From contig CANRDI010000006.1 in assembly GCA_947629335.1 (NCBI GenBank), positions 1 to 64,000 of the forward strand: DNA of 64,000 nt, read 5' to 3'. Made by a program: the position numbers and the translations under genes. Positions 15,559 to 25,043 of the stretch are shown piece by piece (position 1 is the first letter of the stretch; each line of letters starts with the position of its first letter). The stretch comes from an uncultured Clostridia bacterium. Lineage in GTDB: Bacteria; Bacillota; Clostridia; Oscillospirales; Ruminococcaceae. The notes beneath the pieces are model-generated. The model was not told the DNA's origin. It saw nothing but the letters and a program-made list of their open reading frames with translations, and did not search any database.

Positions 15559-16236
15559 TTAGTTATTACTGTCGCTTATTATCTTCCCGTCAGAAAGAGT
15601 AATTATCCTGTCGCACTGAAGCGCTATCTTTTCATCATGAGTTATAATTATCATTGTTTGGTTTAGTTCCTTATTTGACTTACGGAGAAGCCCGACAATT
15701 TCCGCGCTGTTTTTGCTGTCGAGATTTCCCGTAGGCTCGTCCGCAAGAACTACAGACGGAGAATTGAAAAGCGCTCTGCCTATAGAAACGCGCTGCTGCT
15801 GTCCGCCCGAAAGCTGTGACGGAAGATGATAGCGCCGCGAAGCAATGCCGAGATCTTCGAGCATTTTATTGACATGAGCGGGGTCGGGCTTTCTTCCGTC
15901 CATTATCATCGGCAGGGTCATATTTTCCTCCGCATTCAACACGGGAATTAGATTGTAAAACTGATAGATAAGTCCGACCTGCCGTCTGCGGAATATGGCA
16001 AGGTTCGAGTTGTTCTGTTTAAAAACGTCCTGACCGTCGAGGTATACCTTTCCCGAAGTCGGACGGTCAACCGCGCCGATTATATGCAGAAGCGTAGATT
16101 TTCCTGAGCCTGACGCTCCGACAATTGCTAACATCTGCCCTTTCGGCACGGAAAATGAAATGCCGTCGAGCGCCTTTACTTCGTTTTCGCCTTTTCCGTA
16201 TGTTTTGCAAAGATTTTCAATTGTAAGCAGTTCCAT
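15559..16236 (-). CDS. ABC transporter ATPase, LolD/MacB class
   Basis: A 225-residue ATPase, normal for the family. Walker A is GASGSGKS (~res 40), the signature is LSGGQQQR, and Walker B is VVLADEPTG with NLDSKNS as D-loop. The [16 protein letters not shown] segment after the Q-loop is typical of MacB/LolD/BceA-type mechanotransmission ATPases that pair with FtsX permeases. It lies between two permease genes and is the only ATPase, so it probably serves both. RBS AAGGAGAG is directly upstream. Confidence 0.93.
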   Translation of the reverse strand: MELLTIENLCKTYGKGENEVKALDGISFSVPKGQMLAIVGASGSGKSTLLHIIGAVDRPTSGKVYLDGQDVFKQNNSNLAIFRRRQVGLIYQFYNLIPVLNAEENMTLPMIMDGRKPDPAHVNKMLEDLGIASRRYHLPSQLSGGQQQRVSIGRALFNSPSVVLADEPTGNLDSKNSAEIVGLLRKSNKELNQTMIIITHDEKIALQCDRIITLSDGKIISDSNN

Positions 16237-16282
16237 AATGATCTCTCCTTAAATAAATTTTTGTTTTACTATTCAACGCTTC

Positions 16283-18667
16283 TTATCTCTCGACGAGAGG
16301 CTGTTTTTTAAGTTTTCTGAGCGGAATGAATGACGCAAGCAATGCAGCCAAAAATGCAGGAACAAGTGCGGTTATTACCCTTAAAACAGGCATTACAAAA
16401 GCGTTGAACATATTTCCGAACAGATAATCAACAGCGTTCTCCGCGCCGCCCGCGACAATATTCATCAACACCACCGTTAATACCATTATCACTTCGCAAA
16501 GTATCATCGACACAATTCCCGAAACGAAAACATATTGCAGGCTCTCTAAAATCGTCATCTTGTTCAGTTGTTTTTCAGACATTCCGATGCACTGATACGC
16601 CGCTATTTCTCTGCGCCTGTTGATAATTCCTGTTGAGAGAATATTTATCATATTTATTACGGCTATCAGCGCAAATATTATATTAAGCGCCGTCGCAATA
16701 ATATTTACAGCCGACACAAACGCCACTGTTCTTCGCATACTTTCAAACTCGTCAGAATAGTCAATGAATGCGTCCTTATTTTTATCGTAAAAGTCTGCCG
16801 CAAGCTGATAGTCGTCTGCGTCAAGCAGATCACAGTAAAAATATACATCATGCGGAGCGCTGTTCGATAACATCATCAAATCGGGTTCGCGCATATATTC
16901 TCCGCTTTCAAAGCTGTCCGCTGTTCCGATAAACGTAACTTCGCTTCCTATACTTAAATGCAGATACTTGCTTAATTCTTGCGTATCGACATACGCTGCG
17001 ACATTTACGGACTGTTCCGTTTCTTCGCTGAAAACATAGTCATTTATCCCGTCATAGATGAATTTGTCCGCATACTCGGACCTTATATCATCTTTGTATT
17101 CTTCTTCGATCCGAACATTTTCCAAAGCGTTAAAGACAAATGTATCCGAACTGAAACCGGTATATTCTCCGTTATTATCATACATAATGTAAGAATTGTT
17201 TTTTGAAAGCTCGTCATATGAAACAGGCGGTTTCCCTTCAAAAATCTTTTCATACATCTCTCTGTTCAAAAAGTTAAAGTAAACAATTTTATAATAAGTG
17301 TTTTCATCAACTGTTTCCGACTTGTCCGCACATTCTAAAAATGTTGATATCATATACATAGGCTCTGTGAAAATGCCGCTTTTCTTTATTCTGTCTTCCC
17401 GCTCGTGATACATAAACATTCCGTATTTCTGATAGCCTATGTCTTGTTTAAGTTTAGAATTATCATAAGGGCGGTAATAATTGAACCTAAATTCGGATAA
17501 GATTCCCGATGTATTATCCCCTCTTTTAAGTATCACGTCTTTTACGGCAGTTATCGCCGTTGTCGCTGACGCAAACAGCGTTATAGATGCCGTAAGCGAT
17601 ACAACGGATATGGTAAATCTCTTTTTCTGCCTGAAATTGTTTCGTGAGGCGAGCATACCTTCCCAGCCGAACAGCTTTCCGAAAACAGTGTTATTTTTTA
17701 TTTTCTTTACGGTATTGCTACGTGCGCTTATCGCTTCAACAGGCATTTTCTTTATGACGCGAAGTCCCGTACCGTATGCCGACAGCATTACCCACAAGAA
17801 GCCCACGACCACCGCAATTACGAGCATTATAGGCTCAATATGAAAATTCAGCGCTTTTTCAGCAAGTTCCGTAGTGAAAAACGCTTCGGCAACACCGCTT
17901 TTTATAACAAGAACAAATACCAGATATGCCGCCGCTATTCCCAAGGCAATTCCGAGCAGTATTCCCACAACGGACAGAAAAAGTCCCTCAACGGTCATTA
18001 TCTGCGTTATCTGCTTTGGAGTTGCGCCTATAGACTGTAATACTCCGAACTGCCTTTCGCGTTCCTTTGAAGATATTTCAAACGCAGTATCTATAAGCAT
18101 TCTCAACGCTATTATTATAAACGCCACAAATACCATAGCAACCGCTATTATTACTATCCACTGAGCTCTGTCAACGTTGTCAATAGGATTATAGAGGCTT
18201 AGATTTGATTTAATTATAAATATTCTCCGAGCAATATCCCTGTCGGATTCGACAGCTATCTCGTTTCTGTCAAAGCCGCTTTTTGCAAGCATATCGGCAA
18301 TAAACAGGTCTAACCTGCTGCCTGTGCTTATGGGGAGCGGTTTGTCAAAAAAGCAGTATATATCTATTCTCGATATATCGTCTTCTGCTTCTTCAATATA
18401 TAGATCTGCCGTTCCGTAATTTTCGCGGAAGTCCTCAACAAAGTTGTTTATATACTCTCTTTGCTCTTTATTATCGATAATTGCTGTAACTGTCGCATGA
18501 AAAGGCGTAGAATTATACTGTATCTCATAACAGCACCTAAGAGTCGTTCCTAAAAGCGTAAACAGCATTACGACAAGCCCCACGGCGGCAGTTATACTGC
18601 ATATTGTAAGAACAGAATGGCGCTTTTGTTCTTTTATATAGCGCCAAGCTAATTTTCGTGCAAACAT
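16283..18667 (-). CDS. ABC transporter permease, FtsX family (proximal copy)
   Basis: This 794-residue paralogue of the permease at 13098 has the same plan: TM, extracytoplasmic domain, FtsX core (SSKERERQFGVLQSIGATPKQITQI), TM, large extracytoplasmic domain, and second FtsX core (AAYQCIGMSEKQLNKMTILE). The start at 18667 (MFARKLAWRYIKEQKRHS) is chosen because AGGAGGAAT lies at the right distance and the paralogue starts the same way; an upstream in-frame ATG would sit before the ribosome site. It is the first gene of a three-gene operon read away from the two-component genes. The extracytoplasmic domains differ most between the paralogues, so each may bind a different ligand. Confidence 0.88.
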   Translation of the reverse strand: MFARKLAWRYIKEQKRHSVLTICSITAAVGLVVMLFTLLGTTLRCCYEIQYNSTPFHATVTAIIDNKEQREYINNFVEDFRENYGTADLYIEEAEDDISRIDIYCFFDKPLPISTGSRLDLFIADMLAKSGFDRNEIAVESDRDIARRIFIIKSNLSLYNPIDNVDRAQWIVIIAVAMVFVAFIIIALRMLIDTAFEISSKERERQFGVLQSIGATPKQITQIMTVEGLFLSVVGILLGIALGIAAAYLVFVLVIKSGVAEAFFTTELAEKALNFHIEPIMLVIAVVVGFLWVMLSAYGTGLRVIKKMPVEAISARSNTVKKIKNNTVFGKLFGWEGMLASRNNFRQKKRFTISVVSLTASITLFASATTAITAVKDVILKRGDNTSGILSEFRFNYYRPYDNSKLKQDIGYQKYGMFMYHEREDRIKKSGIFTEPMYMISTFLECADKSETVDENTYYKIVYFNFLNREMYEKIFEGKPPVSYDELSKNNSYIMYDNNGEYTGFSSDTFVFNALENVRIEEEYKDDIRSEYADKFIYDGINDYVFSEETEQSVNVAAYVDTQELSKYLHLSIGSEVTFIGTADSFESGEYMREPDLMMLSNSAPHDVYFYCDLLDADDYQLAADFYDKNKDAFIDYSDEFESMRRTVAFVSAVNIIATALNIIFALIAVINMINILSTGIINRRREIAAYQCIGMSEKQLNKMTILESLQYVFVSGIVSMILCEVIMVLTVVLMNIVAGGAENAVDYLFGNMFNAFVMPVLRVITALVPAFLAALLASFIPLRKLKKQPLVER

Positions 18668-18726
18668 TTTATTCCTCCTTTTTTCTATATCATAACACAC
18701 AAATATAACAACTGCATTACTTTTTT

Positions 18727-18742
18727 ATTACAATTTTGTAAT
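18727..18742. promoter_or_regulatory. Palindromic box between ABC operon and two-component genes
   Basis: ATTACAA-TT-TTGTAAT is a perfect 16-base palindrome in the divergent region. It fits the TNACA-N4-TGTAA pattern described for BceR-type response regulators in Firmicutes. The regulator at 18811 probably binds here. Confidence 0.65.
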
Positions 18743-18756
18743 ATAAGAAAAATTTA

Positions 18757-18785
18757 TTGAAAAACAAAAAAGTTTCTGATATAAT
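18757..18785 (+). promoter_or_regulatory. Promoter of response regulator gene
   Basis: TTGAAA (18757-18762), 17 bp, TATAAT (18780-18785), about 25 bases upstream of the start codon. Confidence 0.75.
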
Positions 18786-18810
18786 TATAGTACAGAAAGG
18801 AGATCGGGAT

Positions 18811-19485
18811 ATGCGAAATATTCTGCTTGTAGAAGACGACATTGCCCTCGCAAAAAATCTGTCGGGATTTCTGACAGGAGAGGGGTTTTCGATAACTCAT
18901 GCGCGCGGAATGACGGACGGTCTGGAACTGTTCGGAAAAGGGAGATTTGACTGTGTTCTGCTCGATATTTCTCTTGAGGACGGAAACGGGCTTACTGTCT
19001 GCGCAAAAATAAAAGAGCAAAGCGATGTGCCGGTCATATTTCTGACGGCTTCGGCAGATGAAACCTGTACTGTTATGGGATTTGAGGTCGGCGCAGATGA
19101 TTATATCGGAAAGCCTTTCAGACCGAGGGAGCTTGTCGCGCGCATAAAAAATGCTCTGAGAAAACACGGCTCACAACAGCAGCTTTTGAAATGCGGAAAT
19201 GTTGTGATAGACATATCGCGGGGACTTGTCACAAAGGATAATAATGAGATATTTCTGTCCGCGCTCGAATACCGACTTCTTATGATGTTTTTTTCCAATA
19301 AGGGAATACTCTTGTCGCGCGACAGACTTATGGACGAGCTTTGGACATTTTCGGGAGAATTTGTCGGAGACAGCACTCTTAATGTCTATATAAAACGTCT
19401 GCGCGACAAGATTGAGGACGATCCCGCAAATCCGAGAATTTTGAAAACAGTGCGGGGACTTGGATATAAGGCGGTGGACGAATGA
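18811..19485 (+). CDS. OmpR/PhoB-family response regulator
   Basis: This protein has 224 residues. The receiver domain shows the acidic pair Asp9/Asp10, phospho-acceptor Asp52 (CVLLDISL), TASADE and the GKPF lysine. The C-terminal winged helix carries NVYIKRLRDKIEDDPANPRILKTVRGLGYK. The start at 18811 follows AAAGGAG; upstream in-frame codons would overlap the promoter. The stop overlaps the kinase start (ATGA). It is divergent from the ABC operon and is the likely activator of that operon through the palindrome at 18727. Confidence 0.95.
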   Translation: MRNILLVEDDIALAKNLSGFLTGEGFSITHARGMTDGLELFGKGRFDCVLLDISLEDGNGLTVCAKIKEQSDVPVIFLTASADETCTVMGFEVGADDYIGKPFRPRELVARIKNALRKHGSQQQLLKCGNVVIDISRGLVTKDNNEIFLSALEYRLLMMFFSNKGILLSRDRLMDELWTFSGEFVGDSTLNVYIKRLRDKIEDDPANPRILKTVRGLGYKAVDE

Positions 19486-20480
19486 TCAGGATAAATTCGG
19501 ATATGAAAACAGTGCTTCTGATACAAACGGCTGCGGCGGTAATAGGCTTTGCGGTATGTTTGTTTTTAAACGTGTGGTCGGCGGTCATACTGCTCATAAT
19601 TGCAGTAATTTATATTACTTCGGAGACGATAGTTCTCATCAAACGTTCCAAAAAAATTTCAACGCTGTGCGACGAGATAGACAAAATACTCCACGGCAAC
19701 GAAAGCGTTTCATTTAACAACTTTCGTGAAGGCGAGCTGGGGGTCTTGTCCGCCGAGATCCATAAGATGACAATACGTTTAAGAGAGCAAAATTCTTCTC
19801 TAAAAAATGAAAAACAATTTCTCAAAGAACAGCTTGAAGATATTTCACATCAGCTCAGAACACCGCTCACGACAATTCTCGTGATACTCGGAATGATGCG
19901 TCAGGATATTTCGCCCGAAGAACGCACAAAGCACATTTCCGAGATGTTTTCGCTCCTGTCCAAAATGCAGTGGCTTTTAGAGACAATGCTCAGTATTTCG
20001 CGGCTTGACGCGGGAGCGGCAGTTTTCAATCCCGAAAAGATATGCGTTTCGGATATTGTAAGATCGGCATACGAGCCGCTTTCAATATCCATTGAGCTTA
20101 AAAACATAACCGTCCGCATCGAAACCGAAGGGACGCTTTATGCCGACAAGCAATACATGATCGAGGCAGTAGAAAACATTTTGAAAAACTGTATGGATCA
20201 TACTCCCGAAGGCGGAGAGATAAAAATTTTCTCTCAGGAAAACAACATCTTTACCGAGATAATTATTTCCGACACAGGCGCGGGAATACCCGAAGAAGAG
20301 CTTTCGCATGTTTTCGAGAGATTTTACCGCGGAAAAAGTTTTTCAAACAAAGGATACGGCATAGGGCTTGCTTTTGCAAATAAAATCGCCGTTTCGCAAA
20401 ACGGAACGCTTTCCGTCAAAAATGCGCGAAACGGCGGTGCGGTATTTGAACTTAGGATATATAAATCAAGCGGGATATGA
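19482..20480 (+). CDS. Sensor histidine kinase with two membrane helices
   Basis: A 332-residue kinase. Two hydrophobic helices (about 9-28 and 32-52) are separated by only a few residues, so there is no real extracellular sensor domain, as in intramembrane-sensing kinases. The phospho-acceptor is His123 in EDISHQLRTPLTTI. The ATPase domain has ENILKNCMDHTPEGG (N box), DTGAGIPEEEL (G1) and KGYGIGLAFANKI (G2). Kinases of this type usually sense through a partner ABC transporter, which fits the divergent FtsX operon. Translation is coupled to the regulator by a four-base overlap. Confidence 0.93.
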   Translation: MIRINSDMKTVLLIQTAAAVIGFAVCLFLNVWSAVILLIIAVIYITSETIVLIKRSKKISTLCDEIDKILHGNESVSFNNFREGELGVLSAEIHKMTIRLREQNSSLKNEKQFLKEQLEDISHQLRTPLTTILVILGMMRQDISPEERTKHISEMFSLLSKMQWLLETMLSISRLDAGAAVFNPEKICVSDIVRSAYEPLSISIELKNITVRIETEGTLYADKQYMIEAVENILKNCMDHTPEGGEIKIFSQENNIFTEIIISDTGAGIPEEELSHVFERFYRGKSFSNKGYGIGLAFANKIAVSQNGTLSVKNARNGGAVFELRIYKSSGI

Positions 20481-20491
20481 AAATCTGAAAG

Positions 20492-20525
20492 TTTCTCAAA
20501 GAGTATGTAAGGCATTTTTGAGAAA
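20492..20525. terminator. Hairpin between convergent genes
   Basis: TTTCTCAAA (20492-20500) pairs perfectly with TTTGAGAAA (20517-20525) between the converging kinase and lipid kinase genes. No clear T-run follows, so terminator function is only likely. Confidence 0.45.
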
Positions 20526-20542
20526 TATGGCGCGAGCTGTCG

Positions 20543-21442
20543 TCACTGTTCTTCGGACGGCGCGGCGATCATAACGGAATGTTTGCAGACCGAAAAATCC
20601 GCTTTTTCATAGCTTCCGCCAAATTCTCCGTCAAGATCCCAATCAAGAGGGATATCGGATCTTATCGAAATTTTTTCCGCCCTAAACCGCAGAATTTTAT
20701 CATTATTTTCATCGGAAAGCGCCTTTCTTATCCCGTCGTAGTCGGCGATAGACGTCGGCGTTTTTACAAACATAAAATCGAGCAGCCCATCGTCCATTGA
20801 CGCTCCGATAGGAACGGCTAATTTCGAACCGCCGACGGACAACGTGTTCCCTGCCATTCCGAAAGAAAAATCTCCCTCGTATGTTTGGTCTTCGCATGTT
20901 ATTTCCAAATGTGCGGATTTTTCTATAAAATATTTCGGATCGAACCGTTTTAATCCCTCAAGGAAATATGCAAATGAGCCGAGCGCACTTTTTAGAGTGT
21001 GGCTCGTAGAATAGCTCACCTCGGTAAATACTCCGAATGCCGCTATGTACGCAAATCGTACGCCGTTTATTTCTCCCGCGTCGATTTGTCTGAAATTATC
21101 TTCGACTATCATTTTTGCGGCATCGGGGATCTTTTTCGGGAGCTGCATTGACGTAGCAAAATCGTTTACCGTTCCCGTAGGAATAAATCCGCATTTTACA
21201 TCGTGGTCTTTTATTCCGCAAATAAGCTCGTGCAGCATTCCGTCGCCGCCGCAGGTACAGACAAGATCGAAACTGTCTGCACAATTTGAGATAAACCTCA
21301 TTCCGTCGCCCTGCTCAGAGGTAGGATGTACAGTCACATCATAGCCCGCTTCGGTAAAAATAGAAACGACCTCTCCCAAAGACGCGACTATCCCGCCTGA
21401 GCCGGAAACGGGATTATATACCAGCAAAAGCTTTTTTCTCAT
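20543..21442 (-). CDS. Diacylglycerol/lipid kinase family protein
   Basis: A 299-residue protein with the DAGK catalytic domain: LLVYNPVSGSGG at the N-terminus, CGGDGMLHELICGI as nucleotide-binding loop, and IPTGTVNDFATSM. The C-terminal part (DWDLDGEFGG) closes the second domain. Relatives phosphorylate diacylglycerol or undecaprenol-like lipids (DgkB, YegS). The start at 21442 is supported by GGAGGGA at the right distance; the frame extends upstream without a ribosome site. A second member of the family lies at 47716. The gene is convergent with the two-component genes. Confidence 0.9.
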   Translation of the reverse strand: MRKKLLLVYNPVSGSGGIVASLGEVVSIFTEAGYDVTVHPTSEQGDGMRFISNCADSFDLVCTCGGDGMLHELICGIKDHDVKCGFIPTGTVNDFATSMQLPKKIPDAAKMIVEDNFRQIDAGEINGVRFAYIAAFGVFTEVSYSTSHTLKSALGSFAYFLEGLKRFDPKYFIEKSAHLEITCEDQTYEGDFSFGMAGNTLSVGGSKLAVPIGASMDDGLLDFMFVKTPTSIADYDGIRKALSDENNDKILRFRAEKISIRSDIPLDWDLDGEFGGSYEKADFSVCKHSVMIAAPSEEQ

Positions 21443-21516
21443 AAACGTCCCTCCGTTTTTCAATTCTCTTTTATTTATTACTTCCAAAATATTTTTCAGA
21501 TTGTATAAAAAGTCAT

Positions 21517-21619
21517 ATATCAGGCTGTTGAGAAAGCCGCAGTATGCGCGCATTATCCGCCTTCGGCGGGAAAAGAAGGCTACGCAGACGACGCTCTATC
21601 GACAGTCTGATATTTTTTT
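21517..21619. repeat. Intergenic palindromic repeat, copy 1
   Basis: The left arm ATATCAGGCTGTTGA (from 21517) pairs with TATCGACAGTCTGATAT (21597-21613). It encloses AAAGCCGCAG and a very stable CCGCC-TTC-GGCGG hairpin (21557-21569), and is followed by seven Ts. It may end transcription on the plus strand upstream of carB. Related copies are at 37482, 44935, 49668 and 54024. Confidence 0.65.
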
Positions 21620-21707
21620 CAACCTTTTTATTGTAACATATATTTTTTAAATAATGTTAAACAAATTATAAAATTTTTTAAAACTTTGTAAATTTACAGA
21701 TATGCTA

Positions 21708-21736
21708 TTGAAATTTTCCGTTAATTATGGTATTAT
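21708..21736 (+). promoter_or_regulatory. Promoter of carB
   Basis: TTGAAA (21708-21713), 17 bp, TATTAT (21731-21736), with an extended -10 (TGG). The leader of ~60 bases contains no recognisable PyrR-binding loop. Confidence 0.65.
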
Positions 21737-21804
21737 ATTAAGTAGCATATAATCTTTTATATATAAATTTTTTGCGTACTTACGGTACGGGAACGGAGTT
21801 ATTG

Positions 21805-24800
21805 ATGCCAAAGAAACAAGATATCAGCAAAATTCTTATTATAGGTTCGGGACCTATAATTATAGGTCAGGCGTGCGAATTTGACTATTCGGGAACACAG
21901 GCTTGCAAAGCGCTGAAAAAGTTAGGATATGAAATTGTCCTCGTAAATTCAAATCCTGCGACGATAATGACTGACCCCGACGTTGCGGACATTACCTATA
22001 TCGAACCGCTGAACCTTGACAGGCTCACACAGATAATTGAAAAAGAACGCCCTGACGCGCTTTTGCCGAACCTCGGCGGTCAGTCGGGTCTTAACCTCTG
22101 CTCTGAGCTTGGAGCAGCGGGCGTTCTCGAAAAATACGGCGTAAAAGTCATCGGCGTACAGCTTGATGCAATACAGCGCGGCGAGGACAGAATTGAATTT
22201 AAGCACACAATGGAAAAGCTCGGCATTGAAATGGCGAGAAGCGAGGTTGCTTATTCGGTTGACGAAGCGGTGAAAATTGCGGAAAAGCTGCGTTATCCCG
22301 TTGTGCTTCGTCCCGCATACACAATGGGCGGTGCAGGCGGCGGTATGGTGTACAACGTTGAGGAGCTTAAAGTCGTATGCGAAAGGGGACTTCAGGCGAG
22401 CCTTGTGGGGCAGGTTCTTGTTGAAGAGTGCATAAGCGGCTGGGAAGAGTTAGAGCTTGAAGTTGTACGCGACGCAAACAATAACATCATCACCGTCTGC
22501 TTTATCGAAAATATCGACCCCGTGGGCGTTCACACGGGCGATTCATTCTGTTCAGCGCCTATGCTGACAATTCCCGAAGAAGTTCAGCTTGACCTTCAGC
22601 GTCAGGCTTATAAGATAGTTGAGGCTATTCAGGTAATCGGCGGCTGTAACTGCCAATTCGCGCGCGACCCCGAAACGGGCAGAGTTGTCGTTATAGAGAT
22701 AAATCCGAGAACATCGCGCTCTTCGGCGCTTGCGTCAAAGGCTACGGGATTTCCGATAGCTCTTGTTTCGGCTATGCTTGCGTGCGGGCTTACGCTTGAC
22801 GAAATTCCCTGCGGAAAATACGGCACACTCGATAAATACACCCCCGACGGCGATTATGTTGTTATAAAATTCGCAAGGTGGGCATTTGAAAAGTTCAAAA
22901 ATGCCGAGGACAAAATCGGCACGCAAATGAAGGCTGTCGGAGAAGTTATGAGCATAGGAAAGACTTATAAAGAGGCTTTCCAGAAAGCTATACGCAGCCT
23001 TGAAACAGGAAGATACGGTCTGGGATTTGCAAAGAATTTCAACGAGCTTTCAAAGGACGAGCTGCTTGATAAGCTCCGCATCATTTCAAGCGAGCGTCAG
23101 TTTATAATCTACGAAGCTCTCCGCAAGGGCGCGACTATCGAAGAAATTTATAAGCTCACCAAAATAAAACACTGGTTTTTACAGCAGATGAAAGAGCTTG
23201 TGGACGAGGAAAACGCGCTTTTACAGCTTAAAGGAACTATTCCCCCGCAGGACGTTCTTAAAAAAGCGAAACAGGACGGATTTTCAGACCGCTATTTAAG
23301 TCAGCTCTTAGACGTCAGCGAAGAGGCTGTCAGAAACGCGCACCTTAACGCGGGAATATGCGAGGCTTGGGAGGGCGTTCATGTAAGCGGAACACAGGAC
23401 AGCGCTTACTATTATTCAACATATAATCTTGATGAAGATAAAAGCCCCGTTAATACCGACAAGCCGAAAATTATGATTTTGGGCGGCGGTCCGAACAGAA
23501 TAGGACAGGGCATTGAGTTTGACTACTGCTGCGTTCACGCGGCGCTCGCGCTGAAAAAGTTAGGGTTTGAGTCGATTATCGTAAACTGCAACCCCGAAAC
23601 CGTTTCCACCGACTATGACACCTCGGACAAGCTCTATTTCGAGCCGCTGACGCTTGAGGACGTGCTGGCGATACACGAAAAGGAAAAGCCCGTCGGAGTT
23701 ATCGCGCAGTTTGGCGGTCAAACACCGCTCAATCTCGCAAGCGACCTGAAAAAATACGGCGTGAATATTCTCGGAACTTCTCCCGAAACCATTGACGAAG
23801 CAGAGGACAGAGATCTGTTCAGGGCAATGATGAACAAGCTCGGCATTCCGATGCCCGAAAGCGGAATGGCAGTCAATGTCGAAGAAGCGCTTGAAATTGC
23901 AAACAAAATAGGTTATCCCGTTATGGTTCGTCCGTCATACGTTTTAGGCGGCAGAGGAATGGAAGTCGTACACGACGACGAGATGATGAGAGTTTATATG
24001 TCGGCGGCGGTTGGAGTTACTCCCGACAGACCGATACTTATAGACCGTTTCTTAAATCACGCGACAGAATGTGAAGCTGACGCGATTTCCGACGGAGAAC
24101 ACTGTTTTGTTCCCGCAGTAATGGAGCATATAGAGCTTGCGGGAATACATTCGGGCGACTCGGCTTGCATTCTTCCCGCGAAAAATCTCTCGCAGAAGCA
24201 TATTGAAACCATTAAGGACTATACGAGAAAAATTGCCGTGGAAATGGGCGTAAAGGGACTTATGAATATGCAGTACGCAATTGAAGACAACACAGTGTAT
24301 GTTCTTGAAGCAAATCCGCGCGCGTCGCGCACTGTTCCGCTCGTTTCAAAAGTCTGCGATATAAATATGGTGAGAATAGCGACCGACATCATAACTTCTC
24401 CGATAACGGGAAGAAAATCGCCCGTTCCTGAGCTTCATGACCGCGTTATCGGTCACTATGGAGTTAAAGAAGCGGTGTTCCCGTTCAATATGTTTCCGGA
24501 AGTTGACCCGCTGTTGGGTCCTGAAATGCGCTCTACAGGCGAGGTACTCGGAATTTCTCCGTCGTTCAGCGAGGCTTACTACAAAGCTCAGGAGGCTACT
24601 CAAACAAGGCTTCCGAGCGAAGGCACGGTATTGCTCAGCGTATGCGACCGCGACAAGCCCGAACTTATCGAGATAGCAAAGGCATTCAGTGACCTTGGGT
24701 TTAAGATAATTGCAACAGGCGGCAGTTATTCAATGATAAAGGACGCGGGTATTCCTGTTGAGAAAATCTTTAAGATATACGAGGGCAGACCGAATATTGC

Positions 24801-25026
24801 AGATGAAATTGCAAACGGGCAGATCCAGCTTATCATAAACACTCCCGCAGGCAAAACCAGCGCCCACGACGACAGCTATATCCGCAAAGCGGCGATAAAG
24901 CACCGTATTCCCTATATCACGACTATGGCTGCTGCAAAAGCAAGCGCGGAGGGCATACGCGCGATAAAGGAAAACACGCATTTCGGAGTGAAGTCGCTTC
25001 AGGCGCATCACGCTGACATCAAGTGA
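21805..25026 (+). CDS. carB: Carbamoyl-phosphate synthase large subunit
   Basis: At 1073 residues this is a full-length CarB. It holds two homologous ATP-grasp halves (IIGSGPIIIGQACEFDYSG near the N-terminus and ILGGGPNRIGQGIEFDYCC near residue 560) and a C-terminal MGS-like allosteric domain (ATGGSYSMIKDAGI). It makes carbamoyl phosphate from bicarbonate, two ATP and ammonia supplied by CarA, for arginine and pyrimidine synthesis. The start at 21805 follows GGAG at 21795-21798. The gene is transcribed alone; the glutaminase subunit gene carA is not adjacent. Next downstream is an SMI1/KNR4 gene. Confidence 0.97.
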   Translation: MPKKQDISKILIIGSGPIIIGQACEFDYSGTQACKALKKLGYEIVLVNSNPATIMTDPDVADITYIEPLNLDRLTQIIEKERPDALLPNLGGQSGLNLCSELGAAGVLEKYGVKVIGVQLDAIQRGEDRIEFKHTMEKLGIEMARSEVAYSVDEAVKIAEKLRYPVVLRPAYTMGGAGGGMVYNVEELKVVCERGLQASLVGQVLVEECISGWEELELEVVRDANNNIITVCFIENIDPVGVHTGDSFCSAPMLTIPEEVQLDLQRQAYKIVEAIQVIGGCNCQFARDPETGRVVVIEINPRTSRSSALASKATGFPIALVSAMLACGLTLDEIPCGKYGTLDKYTPDGDYVVIKFARWAFEKFKNAEDKIGTQMKAVGEVMSIGKTYKEAFQKAIRSLETGRYGLGFAKNFNELSKDELLDKLRIISSERQFIIYEALRKGATIEEIYKLTKIKHWFLQQMKELVDEENALLQLKGTIPPQDVLKKAKQDGFSDRYLSQLLDVSEEAVRNAHLNAGICEAWEGVHVSGTQDSAYYYSTYNLDEDKSPVNTDKPKIMILGGGPNRIGQGIEFDYCCVHAALALKKLGFESIIVNCNPETVSTDYDTSDKLYFEPLTLEDVLAIHEKEKPVGVIAQFGGQTPLNLASDLKKYGVNILGTSPETIDEAEDRDLFRAMMNKLGIPMPESGMAVNVEEALEIANKIGYPVMVRPSYVLGGRGMEVVHDDEMMRVYMSAAVGVTPDRPILIDRFLNHATECEADAISDGEHCFVPAVMEHIELAGIHSGDSACILPAKNLSQKHIETIKDYTRKIAVEMGVKGLMNMQYAIEDNTVYVLEANPRASRTVPLVSKVCDINMVRIATDIITSPITGRKSPVPELHDRVIGHYGVKEAVFPFNMFPEVDPLLGPEMRSTGEVLGISPSFSEAYYKAQEATQTRLPSEGTVLLSVCDRDKPELIEIAKAFSDLGFKIIATGGSYSMIKDAGIPVEKIFKIYEGRPNIADEIANGQIQLIINTPAGKTSAHDDSYIRKAAIKHRIPYITTMAAAKASAEGIRAIKENTHFGVKSLQAHHADIK

Positions 25027-25043
25027 TTTGCAGAGGATAACTT

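Noticed and set aside
21737..21804. PyrR attenuator before carB
   Set aside because: The leader is too short and I could not find the conserved PyrR-binding loop.
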